Notes under the pieces: generated by a model
Databases searched by the model: none
What the model saw: only the letters and a program-made list of their open reading frames with translations
Told to the model about the DNA's origin: nothing
Program-made: the position numbers and the translations under genes
Shown here: positions 1-9,500 of the stretch, one piece after another
Layout: each line of letters begins with the position of its first letter
How positions within the stretch are numbered: position 1 is the stretch's first letter
NCBI GenBank assembly: GCA_015039365.1
Contig: WION01000634.1
Coordinates: 1-27,024, forward strand
Direction: 5' to 3'
Length of the DNA stretch: 27,024 nucleotides
Origin: Amanita rubescens
Lineage: Eukaryota; Basidiomycota; Agaricomycetes; Agaricales; Amanitaceae

Positions 1-70
1 CTGCAATGCGTGCAACCAGATTCAAGGCCGGCACTCCATGTGTGCCTGACCATATGATTCAACTAATCTT

Positions 71-760
71 CAGGATGTGAGTATAAGCTACATCAATGAC
101 ATAACCATCTGCACTGCCTAATGTTGTGCCCAACTTTTATTCAAACCATACAGGAAGTGGGTGTGCTTGTGTTGATACACCGGGGACATATAATCTTACA
201 CATCACCAGAATGTGAACTTTATTTGGACCTTTGATGGCATACATCATCTACTTACAATCATTCCTGGATTGGTGTATATCAGGCTGTGAGTTGGAATGT
301 TCCTCAACCCAATCACAGTGGTGTACCAATGGCCTCATCATGGCATTGAACAGGTTGATGTAAGTTTTGGCTTGGTGCTCTCTCACTGAGTTACAAATGC
401 TGTATTTGAAGGCTGTATGTACTATCCTACACCAACAATTTCAAACTTAACTAATAAATACTTTATCTGATTTGCAGGCGGTATATGTCATCTGCTCTTC
501 ATGACCACTTATTGATTGTTGCATTGGTCAATACTTGGCATTGCAGTGTGTAAGTTTGTTCCATCATCAGCATCACCAACTTCTGATATGTGGTGTAGGA
601 GGTATGTGATTAGTTTGTCCTTTATTTTTGAATGACATTGGGGTGGATATCAGACTGTAAATATAATTGTGGGTTTACTTTTACCAGCAATTAGCAGATC
701 ATATTTGCATTTGCTTATAACTCACATATCTACTTTGCACCACTGGTGTGCTCTTCACAG
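71..760 (+). other. Diverged intron-like units with single-codon spacers
   Basis: Ten spacers fall between a 3' splice-like AG and a 5' splice-like GT: GAT 74, GAA 154, AAT 210, GCT 284, GTTGAT 354-359, GCT 412, GCG 478, TGT 547, GAG 599, ACT 654. The units between them are 49-104 nt long and share no clear sequence with each other or with the 63-bp array. Several contain branch-point-like CTAAT or CTGAT before the AG. Nine spacers are three bases, one is six, and none is a stop. Two donors (GTGAAC, GTATAT) are weak. The block shows that the architecture extends beyond the tandem repeat. Confidence 0.6.
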
Positions 761-3102
761 GATGTGAATTTGCAATTTTTCTGTTGTGACCAGCCCCTCA
801 CAGCTTACCTCTGCTCTTCACAGCAAGTGAGTTTCTGACTTTTCTGTTGTGATCAGCCCCTCACAGCTCACCTCTGCTCTTCACAGCAAGTGAGTTGCTG
901 ACTTTTCTGTTGTGATCAGCCCCTCACAGCTCACCTCTGCTCTTCACAGTTTGTGAGTTTCTGACTTTTCTGTTGTGATCAGCCCCTCACAGCTCACCTC
1001 TACTCTTCACAGATTGTGAGTTTCTGACTTTTCTGTTGTGATCAGCCCCTCATAGCTCACCTCTGCTCTTCACAGCGAGCGAGTTTCTGACTTTTCTGTT
1101 GTGATCAGCCCCTCACAGCTCATCTCTGCTCTTCACAGGATGTAAGTTTCTGACTTTTCTGTTGTGATCAGCCCCTCACAGCTCACCTCTGCTCTTCACA
1201 GCAAGTGAGTTTCTGAATTTTATGTTGTGATCAGCCCCTCACAGCTCACCTCTGCTCTTCATAGCGAGTGAGTTTCTGACTTTTCTGTTGTGATCAGTTC
1301 CTCACAGCTCACCTCTGCTCTTCACAGCGAGTGAGTTTCTGACTTTTTTGTTGTGATCAGCCCCACAGCTCACCTCTACTCTTCACAGGATGTGAGTTTC
1401 TGACTTTTCTGTTGTGATCAGCCCCTCACAGTTCATCTCTACTCTTCACAGGATGTGAGTTTCTCACTTTCCTGTTGTCTCTCACGGCTCACCTATGCTT
1501 TTCACAGATTGTGAGTTTCTGACTTTTCTGTTGTGATCAGCCCCTCACAACTCACCTCTGCTCTTCACAGTTTGTGAGTTTGTGACTTTCCTGTTGTGAT
1601 CAGCCCCTCACAGCTCACCTCTGCTCTTCACAGTTTGTGAGTTTCTGACTTTTCTGTTGTGATCAGCTCACAGCTCACCTTTGCTCATCACAGCTTGTGA
1701 GTTTCTGACTTTTCTGTTGTGATCAGTCCCTCACAGCTCACCTCTGCTCTTCACAGATTGTGAGTTTCTGACTTTTCTGTTGTGATCAGCCCCTCACAGC
1801 TCACCTCTACTCTTCACAGATTGTGAGTTTCTGACTTTTCTGTTGTGATCAGCCCCTCATATCTCACCTCTGCTCTTCACAGCGAGTGAGTTCCTGGCTA
1901 AGTTTTCTGTTGTGATCAGCCCCTCACAGATCACCTCTGCTCTTCACAGCAAGTGAGTTTCTGAATTTTATGTTGTGATCAGCCCCTCACAGCTCACCTC
2001 TGCTCTTCATAGCGAGTGAGTTTCTGACTTTTCCGTTGTGATCAGTTCCTCACAGCTAACCTCTGCCCTTCACAGGATGTGAGTTTCTGACTTTTATGTT
2101 GTGATCAGCCCCTCACAGCTCACCTCTGCTCTTCACAGCGAGTGAGTTTCTGACTTTTCTGTTGTGATCAGCCCCTCACAGCTCATCTCTGCTCTTCACA
2201 GGATGTGAGTTTCTCACTTTCCTGTTGTCCCTCACAGCTTACCTCTGCTCTTCACAGGATGTGAGTTTCTGACTTTTCTGTTGTGATCAGCCCTTCACAT
2301 TTCATCTCTGCTCTTCACAGGATGTGAGTTTCTGACTTTTCTGTTGTGATCAGTCCCTCATAGCTCACCTCACCTCTTCATAGTATGTGAGTTTCTGACT
2401 TTTCTGTTGTGATCAGCCCTTCACAGCTCACCTCAGCAAGTGAGTTTCTCACTTTTCTGTTGTGATCAGCTCCTCACAGTTCACCTCTGCCCTTCAACAC
2501 AGGATGTGAGTCACTGCACAAAATCAATATTTGATTGCTTTTTGATCCTTGCATCCTTCTTTTGAAATGCATCCAGAATGTATGTGCCTATCTTATGTGT
2601 TACTTCCACTCTTTCATGGGGCCATTTCATCTTCTACTCTCCAATATATGTCCAAACTGATTGCTTTGTGTGGTTTTATAGGACCATCAAAGTTTGGAGC
2701 AGTGCTTCGAGCTTATCTTGCCATTCATACCACTGCAGGTGTGGTACCTTTGTTACAATCTAGGCTAGTTGCCTTATCATCATTCAACTTCACTTAGGAT
2801 TCTTATCAACTTCAAGCTATGTGGATTGGCCTCAGTATGTTTTAACATTCTCTGCCATCATTGATGTCTCACTGATCTAGCACTTCATAGTGGCTGCAGC
2901 TGTTGCAGATCTCTGCTTATTTGCCTCTCTCTCAATATCCCATGAGACCTTTCAGGAGACTTTTGACTTCTGTCTAAATGCAGCATCATATCTGAAACTC
3001 AAGTCTGCTGTAGAGGAACAGTCTTCTACTATCATTTATGCCAATGTAGTCCTGGACATCCTGAAGGAGAATAGGGACAATTACAAGTTGTCACTGCAGT
3101 GA
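71..3102 (+). CDS. Partial gene: one-codon exon tract followed by ordinary terminal exons
   Basis: Not recognised; the 5' end lies outside the window. From 71 onward the strand reads as repeated AG / three bases / GT(R)NGT blocks, and each three-base block would be a phase-0 one-codon exon. The last one (AAT, 2577-2579) is followed by a 102-nt intron and ordinary exons 2682-2738, 2798-2834 and 2891-3102 with GT-AG introns of 59 and 56 nt. All phases agree: 57 nt, 37 nt, then 2 nt completing an ATG codon, and an open frame to TGA at 3100-3102. The terminal part is helical and hydrophobic-rich, beginning D-H-Q-S-L-E-Q and ending N-Y-K-L-S-L-Q, and could be the end of an alpha-solenoid protein; I cannot name a family. 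Codons are AT-rich and CpG-poor, unlike the central genes. Splice sites are seen in sequence; their use is inferred. The alternative is a non-coding minisatellite next to a short gene. Confidence 0.42.
761..2505 (+). repeat. 63-bp minisatellite; each unit is intron-shaped (GTGAGT...TTCACAG)
   Basis: There are 28 tandem units, 21 of them with a period of exactly 63 bp; the others are 53, 56, 56, 60, 61, 66 and 67 bp. Each unit is a 3-base spacer, then GTGAGTTTCTGACTTTTCTG and a pyrimidine-rich stretch ending in CTCTTCACAG. This is a textbook short-intron layout: donor, CTGAC branch-like motif, polypyrimidine, acceptor. The 29 spacer triplets are GAT (9), CGA (6), CAA (5), ATT (4), TTT (3), CTT (1) and TAT (1). 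They vary while the bases on both sides are nearly invariant. The unit at 1079 has a GC donor (GCGAGT). Length changes occur only inside the intron-like part. Confidence 0.93.
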
Positions 3103-3162
3103 AGCAGGGTTGACATGCATAATGTGATAATGATATATGATAATGAAAAGAGCTTTGAATCT

Positions 3163-3450
3163 AGAGTGGGTTGCTTTGGCTTGAGGGTTTTCTGCCAAAA
3201 GATCATATGGTGATGTCAGAAAGGTAGGAACTTGGCTCATGAGAGACACAGTGGTCAAACTGCTTCTCCAGCAAAGACAAGTATTGGAATAGATAGACAT
3301 CCCCATTCTCTGGGGTGATCTCTGACTGAAATAGAGTCGGACAGATGTGATAAAGATGAAGAAGAGGAATTTACTTCTTGTATGTCTTCTAGGATGGTCT
3401 TGTCTGAAGCCATCTCTGATAAAGTGACACGAGTGGGTCAAAGTTTCCTT
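3163..3450 (-). pseudogene. Truncated, frameshifted duplicate of the LAA1 5' end
   Basis: This stretch matches 13487-13772 at most positions and in the same orientation, 10.3 kb away. It includes the ATG (3413), a 39-nt first exon (3375-3413), the first intron (3326-3374), most of exon 2 and the start of exon 3, plus about 37 bp of upstream sequence. It is broken in two visible ways. An extra base in the AAA at 3257-3259 shifts the frame in exon 2, and the donor of intron 2 reads ATGAGC (3240-3235) where the intact gene has GTGAGC. Homology stops near a TCTAGA sequence at about 3163. It is a recent partial duplication with no complete product. Confidence 0.9.
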
Positions 3451-3910
3451 TCGCGCGCCCACCTCCGAATTCGCGACCACCTTGACATCCTTGTCCAACA
3501 TGGAAGAAGGCGATGCCTGCCCAGATGCCCCTTTCGAAGTCCGCGAAGCAGAATCCCACCGCGGGATGCAGCTGAATCGTGCGAGAGACCAACACTTTTT
3601 TCGTCACTCATGTCCGTCTACGACAAGAATCGAAAATGAGAATCACGTCTAGCGTTCAAAAGAGGCAAAATGCACCTTGCTCATATGCCCGCGATCTTCT
3701 TCCTCGATACCAGGACTGTCTTCTTTCCCATTAAGAACATGAACCTGATCGCTCAACGCTCCATCACTTGGCGAAAGCGACAAATGGGGCGGACAATGCG
3801 TCCTCTCCTCCTCCTGCACCACCAACTCAAGATCAACCCTCTCCTTATCCTTGTATCTCGGGCCACCTGTAAGGGGTAAAGGGAAGTGTAACTGACTCCG
3901 AAGAGCGGTG
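3451..3910. other. Spacer with no assignable gene
   Basis: No family is recognisable. A + strand frame opens at ATG 3500 for about 50 codons (starting M-E-E-G-D-A-C) and stops at about 3652. On the - strand an acidic, protein-like frame runs from about 3900 to a stop at 3649 and could be a former C-terminal extension of the neighbouring metallophosphoesterase, which stops in another frame at 3911. GC content and CpG rise here compared with 1-3160, so this is the left edge of the central block. Confidence 0.4.
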
Positions 3911-5235
3911 CTACCCACTAGACACCCGTCTTATAGGAACTTCCCCGATTGCTTTTGTCAAGGGGTCAATGCACAACTCTTTGAAAGTCCTCATGGCTTT
4001 CTCCTTGCCGTCAACCCAAACCTGCTCTGTGTCTGAGTATATCATACTTTGCGAATATAACAATATGCGTGTCGCTTGTTAGGGCAGCTTGGATGACAGT
4101 TAATCATGAAACTCACCACCGCGTCCACGCACCAGATTGACGATTTCCTCCATTCCTCTTTCTGCGATGCGATCGCCAGCGACAGGTATTGAGATACAAA
4201 TCCTGAAAGTATGTTGTCTCGAATTGGAACATAATGGTCGGGTGCCCACTGAGCTACTCACCAGATGGCATGAAGTTCGCCCTTGAGCTCCATCATTTGC
4301 TCACATCCTTCGACCTCGCCAGGCTCGAGTCGGCAGCCCGTCCGTCCAGCACATATATTCTTATATACCATTTGCGCCCGATCCCATTTACACCCCTGCC
4401 AGCGTGAATGTGCCCGAACACATGCAACTTTGGACGGACGTGCCATAATGCAAAGAGCAGTGCGTAGCATCCGTGCCTGTTCGCGTCGAGGTGCGCCAAG
4501 GGAGGACCGTGTGTGATGAGGGTGTCGGTTAGAGGCGGGATTTTGGACCAGGTCTCGTGTGCTTCGGGATGCCCCGGCGGTGAGCGTTGGGCGGACGCGA
4601 GGATACTGGAAAGGCCATGATCCGTGTTTTGGTGTGTATGGGCTGCCATAGATGCGCAACTTGCGTCCACTTATGGTGAGTTCGATGGACGAATTCTCAA
4701 GGTATGTCAAACTTGGCGGTATACGCGCAAGCGTGCGAGCGCGACGTCCGAGTCACAGTGGTTGCCGGCGATGAAGAGTTTGTGGGGGTGCGGATGGGAG
4801 TTGAGCCAGGCGAGGGCGTCATCGAGTTCGTAGTCTGTGCCAGACTGGGTGAGGTCACCCGCGTGGATGAGAATGTCGCCTTCTGGGAGATGAGGTTGAG
4901 CGTGGTGGGTGTTGTGTGGGTGGGTGGGTGTCGGATACTTGCAAACGAGGCGGATGGGGAGTTTTGTCGGAAGTGCTAGAAGCGGCAGAGGGTGCAGCAT
5001 GGAGCCAACGTGCAAGGAAAATGAGGGGCGATGATATGAAGCGGGGCATCTTGACGATAGATGATATCGTCGAGGCTCATAGCGTTCCGTGTGTCGAGAA
5101 TGAGCGGTCCGAGTACCTAGAGATCCCACAGTTTGAGCCTTCTGTGGCTGGTCGGATGACCCACGCTGAATCGACACCGGCGTTGTCGAAGCCTGCTGAT
5201 GTAACTCGCGATCACGCACATCACACTCGATGATG
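3911..5235 (-). pseudogene. MPPED-type calcineurin-like metallophosphoesterase, multiply frameshifted
   Basis: Family motifs appear in order on the - strand but in different frames: S-D-T-H (4924-4938), G-D-I-L-I-H-A-G-D (about 4850-4883), A-G-N-H (about 4758-4769), Y-G-S-P-Y-T-P-K-H-G-S-W-P-F-Q-Y-P-R (about 4595-4650), T-H-G-P-P (4500-4514) and V-F-G-H-I-H (about 4404-4421). These are the metal-binding motifs of MPPED1/2-like phosphodiesterases. At least five frame changes are needed to join them, near 4940, 4885-4923, 4710-4745, 4570-4610 and 4385-4400, and none has room for an intron. The 3' end is well formed: an exon ending at 4262, intron 4203-4261, exon 4117-4202, intron 4033-4116, exon 3911-4032, stop TAG at 3911-3913, all in phase. 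A recent pseudogene is the simplest reading; local assembly error is the alternative. Confidence 0.78.
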
Positions 5236-5289
5236 GATTATTGACAATAATAATAACATATGACGGGAACGGAACCCTCGATCGAGAGA

Positions 5290-5871
5290 TTAAATAAAGT
5301 GAATATGCGGTGCCTGCACTACAATATTCATTGCCTTGAACTCCTCACTGACATCCTCGTCATCCCCATCCAGCACTTTACCCTCTCTGTTTGGTATGTA
5401 AAATCTCTTTTCAAGTGGCTTGACCCGCTTAGCCCATTCCGGGGCCTCTTCAAAGACTTTCGGGCGTGCTGCGAGCTCAGTAAAATCGGTTACGATGGGA
5501 GGTGCGTCCCTGGGCAAGCCGTATGCAATGCGTCGGTTGAAAGCGTCCCACATCAACTGGGTAAGGACGGCAAGAATGGCGCGGCGGACGGGATCGGGAT
5601 TGGGATCGTCCACGGGCTTAGGAATGGAGGAGATGGCCCAGTCAGGATGGCTACGGCAAAAGTACTCGAGCTCGTCTCGGAAGTTAATGTTCCAGCCAAG
5701 GACGAAGAACTCGTAGAGACGGTACAAGGAGGCTGAAGGGGTGTCGGGGCTGGTACGGCCGAGGAGACGGGAGAAGAAGGAAGGGGAGACGTGTGGGCGT
5801 GCACAACGGGTACGAACACGGGAGGGATCCGCGAGGATGTCTGAGACTGTGGGTGGAAGGGCGAGCATCAC
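5290..5871 (-). CDS. Hypothetical protein, 193 residues, single exon
   Basis: The frame is intact from ATG 5871 to TAA 5290-5292 with no intron. I do not recognise the family. The product is soluble and rich in aromatic and charged residues. It has a helical N-terminal half (L-P-P-T-V-S-D-I-L, then L-Y-R-L-Y-E-F-F-V-L-G-W), a proline/aspartate linker near residues 82-93, a second helical block (A-I-L-A-V-L-T-Q-L-M-W-D-A-F-N-R-R), and a C-terminal part with R-F-Y-I-P-N-R-E-G-K before an acidic D-G-D-D-E-D run. No signal peptide or membrane segment is visible. A TATA-like box and an E-box lie just upstream, supporting this start. The start of the metallophosphoesterase relic follows about 55 bp downstream on the same strand. 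Confidence 0.8.
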   Translation of the reverse strand: MMLALPPTVSDILADPSRVRTRCARPHVSPSFFSRLLGRTSPDTPSASLYRLYEFFVLGWNINFRDELEYFCRSHPDWAISSIPKPVDDPNPDPVRRAILAVLTQLMWDAFNRRIAYGLPRDAPPIVTDFTELAARPKVFEEAPEWAKRVKPLEKRFYIPNREGKVLDGDDEDVSEEFKAMNIVVQAPHIHFI

Positions 5872-5890
5872 AGTGTTCGCGTTAGATATT

Positions 5891-5911
5891 CTTTTTTATA
5901 GTATCACGTGA
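5891..5911 (-). promoter_or_regulatory. TATA-like box and TCACGTGA E-box upstream of the 193-residue gene
   Basis: On the - strand TATAAAAAAG (5900-5891) lies about 20 bp before the ATG at 5871, and the palindrome TCACGTGA (5904-5911) lies just upstream. TCACGTGA is the classic core bound by bHLH factors of the Cbf1/Pho4/SREBP type. The motifs are seen directly; factor and function are inferred. Confidence 0.45.
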
Positions 5912-6500
5912 CCCGTCGAAATCAGACCCATCTACGAGTTAAGGCTCTTGTTCTTTCTTCCCAATAATGCGGATGTCGAACACGGGTTAACGGCTGTTCA
6001 CTCACATTTCCCGGATGAGTTCATTCCGTGTGGGAAGAACATGGCTTCTTCGCTAGATTAGTCTCCAGTGGCAATGCGGACACCAACAATGGTGCTGCCC
6101 TCAGGGAACAGATGACTCCTGCTATGCCTTGAAGATCGACCGAATGGAGGCTTGAAAGTGGTGAGTTGAGATATTCTCCCTTGGAACCGTGATTGCTCAT
6201 TTGTTCGGCATCCAGTTGTTAATACTTTCTATCGTGCTCATAGCAATGTTTGATCACCTCACTCTTTTCCGGGACTGTAGCTATTCATCATCATTCAAGG
6301 CGTAAATTAAATGTGCCGCTCAACGAACGAAAACTTAGCTTCAATGTATTCCTGGCCTAGGAATCAGCTAGGTATGCCGCACAAGGCATTCATAGCGACC
6401 TGCTGATCGCCAGGTGGGCATTGACACGTAATCATCATCAAAAAAATTGTCCATGCAATTACAAAATGCAAACTTGAAGATGTACACAGCGCTACAGACA
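5912..6500. other. Intergenic region between the 193-residue gene and the 3' end of LAA1
   Basis: No gene is assigned. A + strand stretch at about 5964-6061 is open for about 32 codons and protein-like (it includes P-D-E-F-I-P-C-G-K-N-M-A-S), and a second short one follows at about 6070-6133. With no start, splice sites or known motif, these may be gene relics or chance. The part next to 6500 is presumably the LAA1 3' UTR. Confidence 0.4.
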
Positions 6501-9500
6501 TTAGAAGGAACGCAGTGATATTTGAGGCTTGGTCGAGGCCGAAGCAGCAGAGGAATTACTACCAATTGCTCGCCTGATTGATTGCTCCAATAAATCACGT
6601 TGTGATTGATCAAGCTTCGAAGCAGCTTCTTTGAATGCCGCAGGAGAAGATGTAGCATACGATAATAACTGTGTGGCCGTCTGCGACCTCACAGGGTCGG
6701 TTGCCGACGGTTGTTGATTCGACAATAGAAGCGACATCGTCGGCAGCAGGATGCAAAGTGCGCGTGTGCCTATAAACACTTAGCAAGGTGCGAACAGCAG
6801 AGCAATTAACGTACGATGATTCTCGGGAATGGAGGAGAAAAATAAGTAGAATGCCTTCCAAACTTCGCCAACCGCGGCGGTACGTGCTTCGCTGATATTC
6901 CCGTCATTTACTAGAGACGCCGTCTTTGCAATGAATTCGACCAAGCCCGGAAGCACTTGTTTTGTACATTCAACTAGGACAGGACTTCCCAAACTCGAGG
7001 CAGCAATGAGCGTTTTGCAGCAATGTGCTGCTGTTAGGGTTATCGCCTGTGCAATTGTCAATTATTCAGTTTTCAGTAGTCCAAATATACACACATCTTC
7101 GTCTTCTAGTAGCTTTTGCATAATGATGAAACAGCAGTACTCTACAACCGGCCGCCCTAACTTGATCCAGTTCGGAACAACAGTTAGAACAAGAACAGCT
7201 GCCAGCATGTTATTCTTGACTTTTTTATCGCAAACCAGACCTTGTCGTCCTCTGTACGAATATACTCGAAATCGGATGGGAAGAATAAATCGAAAGTCTT
7301 ACCTCATTTCGTCTATATTCAAGAGACACGCAGATAACAAAGCATGGACTAGCCGAGTATATAATGCCTTATCTTGCTGAGGAAATTCAAGAAGCGACTT
7401 GAGCGCAGGTAAAGTGGGTCCAACAAGATCTATTTCGGTCGATTCGTCCTTCAACAACTCTATTGTAGTCAGTGGACAGGCCAAACAGTCGGTCTTGCTT
7501 TACTTACCTGTATATAGCATTATGGCCACCCCACGTACGTCTTCTCTTTGAGAAGACTCTAAGGTCGACATAACTTTCGTCATTGCCACGAATGCTGTAT
7601 TCAACATCCGAACGCGGTCCAGTGTATCTCCCTCTGTCTTTATTAGGTATCACTACGCTTCGTTGCTGCAAACGCTACTCACGGATGATGGGCCCGCGCG
7701 ACGACGACGACGAATGCTTGATCGTGTATGAACATATTCTTAAGCAGTGGGTCGCCGCAGAAGTAGGAGCAAGATTAGGGCTGACAGCCATCAACGCATT
7801 ACACAAGGAATATCAGTGTAACGTACCTTGAACTGTGCATTGTTGCCATACTTGCTAGCATTTCTATAAGGTCTATATGCACGCTAGCCGGTTCTGTCAT
7901 CGCCAACCGATAACATTGGCTTATAAGCTCATCGAAAATAGTTGGTTCAGCCAGTACGTTCCCCGAGTATTCTGGTCGAACTAGCGACTTGAGCGCACGC
8001 AGAGCAGAGATCAAGACCGATTGATGAGATGACGGGGCATGGCTCGATTCGGATGACGATGTCGAAAGTGCCTCGAATACCAAACCAAAAAGGACATAGA
8101 AGAAGGCGGTGGGTTCCTCTCTACCACGCGCCGGTTGCACCAGGGTCCCAGACCCATTTTGTTTCAGCTCTTGTCCGTCCATTGCGGCTAATACGTATGG
8201 GTCCTCGGCTTGCATCGCGTGAGCTACCGCAGACAGTATGATAGGCCATGCGTCCACATAATACTAGGTATGTTAGCACTATGTTTGCAGTGACATTTCG
8301 AATGAATACACTTACGGGCATCAGTACCTCTTTTCCAAGGCTTGAATATGAAGCGTCAATGCCGACTGTGGACGACTCCTGGGTGAATTCCGAGTCAACA
8401 CGGATGCTTGCATAGTCGGACAAGGCCGCAATCCAGAGCGGAGCAAGCTTCGGTTTATGAGGCTTGATGACATTTTCCAAGTAAGATTGGGAGGCGCTGG
8501 CAACGTGCAACTGCGCCCATGCTGACAAAGTCGTTATTCTGAGCATAGCTGATGCGTTAGGGCTCATTTCGCCCGCTTCTCCGAGAGAGACCGTGCCAGA
8601 ATCTAAAAATGAATCTCAGCATTGATTAAAAGATCATATACAACATATACGTGACCTTTAGACTGTTCCAATGCTGTCGTTAGCAGTCTCAAGATGCGAC
8701 CCATTCTACTGATATCCTTGACAACACCACATCCGACAAATGCAGCGCAGGCATATACAGCAGAGGCTAAGATTTCTGGCGTCGAGTCTGAAGAGAAGGC
8801 GGGTGTCAAGGCAGCCGTGATGGGAGCCTGGTGCTGTTCCAACAGAAGGGCATCCTCATACGCTGGGTCAGGGGACGACGCAAAGACCTTAACAGTAGTA
8901 TAAGAAACGTCATCAAATACCAGCAACGACAGATCACCTTGATAACATCTCTCAGCACCACCAGCCCTTCTAACCTTATTTCCGTCACATATGCCGTGGA
9001 AGCGGTAAAGGCCATCTTGATCAAGTCAGGAACTCGAGAAACAAGTAAGCTTGGTATTGGTAACCCGACATTCTTCGCATATACGGGATCAATATGCTCC
9101 CTTCTTCCACTCTGCGCAACAAGCGTGCAAATCTGGTGAAGACATTGCAGGGCGAACAACTGCGTCCTCCACCTCGATGTAGTATGTCCCACTCCGTCAG
9201 CGGTGTTGGTGCCTACTCCACCCGCTCCTCCCATAGCTCTGGAATTCAAGGATTCTCCTTCGTCATCACGCATATTCTGATTGGAAGCAGCTTCTGTAAC
9301 CTGTTGGTTCGCGTTAGACCGCGCCATGATTCTTTGACAGAGATCTATCCAGGCCGACGGATTATGCACGACCGTTTGCTGCAGCCAACTAGAAATGACG
9401 TTCCTGACTCCTTGCACAGACGCATCGTCATCCAACATAGCGAACAGATCCTCGACGAGACGATCGCCTCCCAACTTGGACATTGCTAGTGCATCTTTTT

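Noticed and set aside
761..2505. CRISPR array
   Set aside because: Spacers are only three bases and the 60-bp repeat is intron-shaped; the genome is eukaryotic.
761..2505. Known introner-like transposable element
   Set aside because: No terminal inverted repeats, target-site duplication or dispersed copies within other genes are visible in this window; the copies are strictly tandem. A genome-wide search could reopen this.
6931..7380. 149-codon + strand frame inside LAA1
   Set aside because: It is a shadow of LAA1 exons 15-17, which are in phase and carry the family sequence on the - strand.
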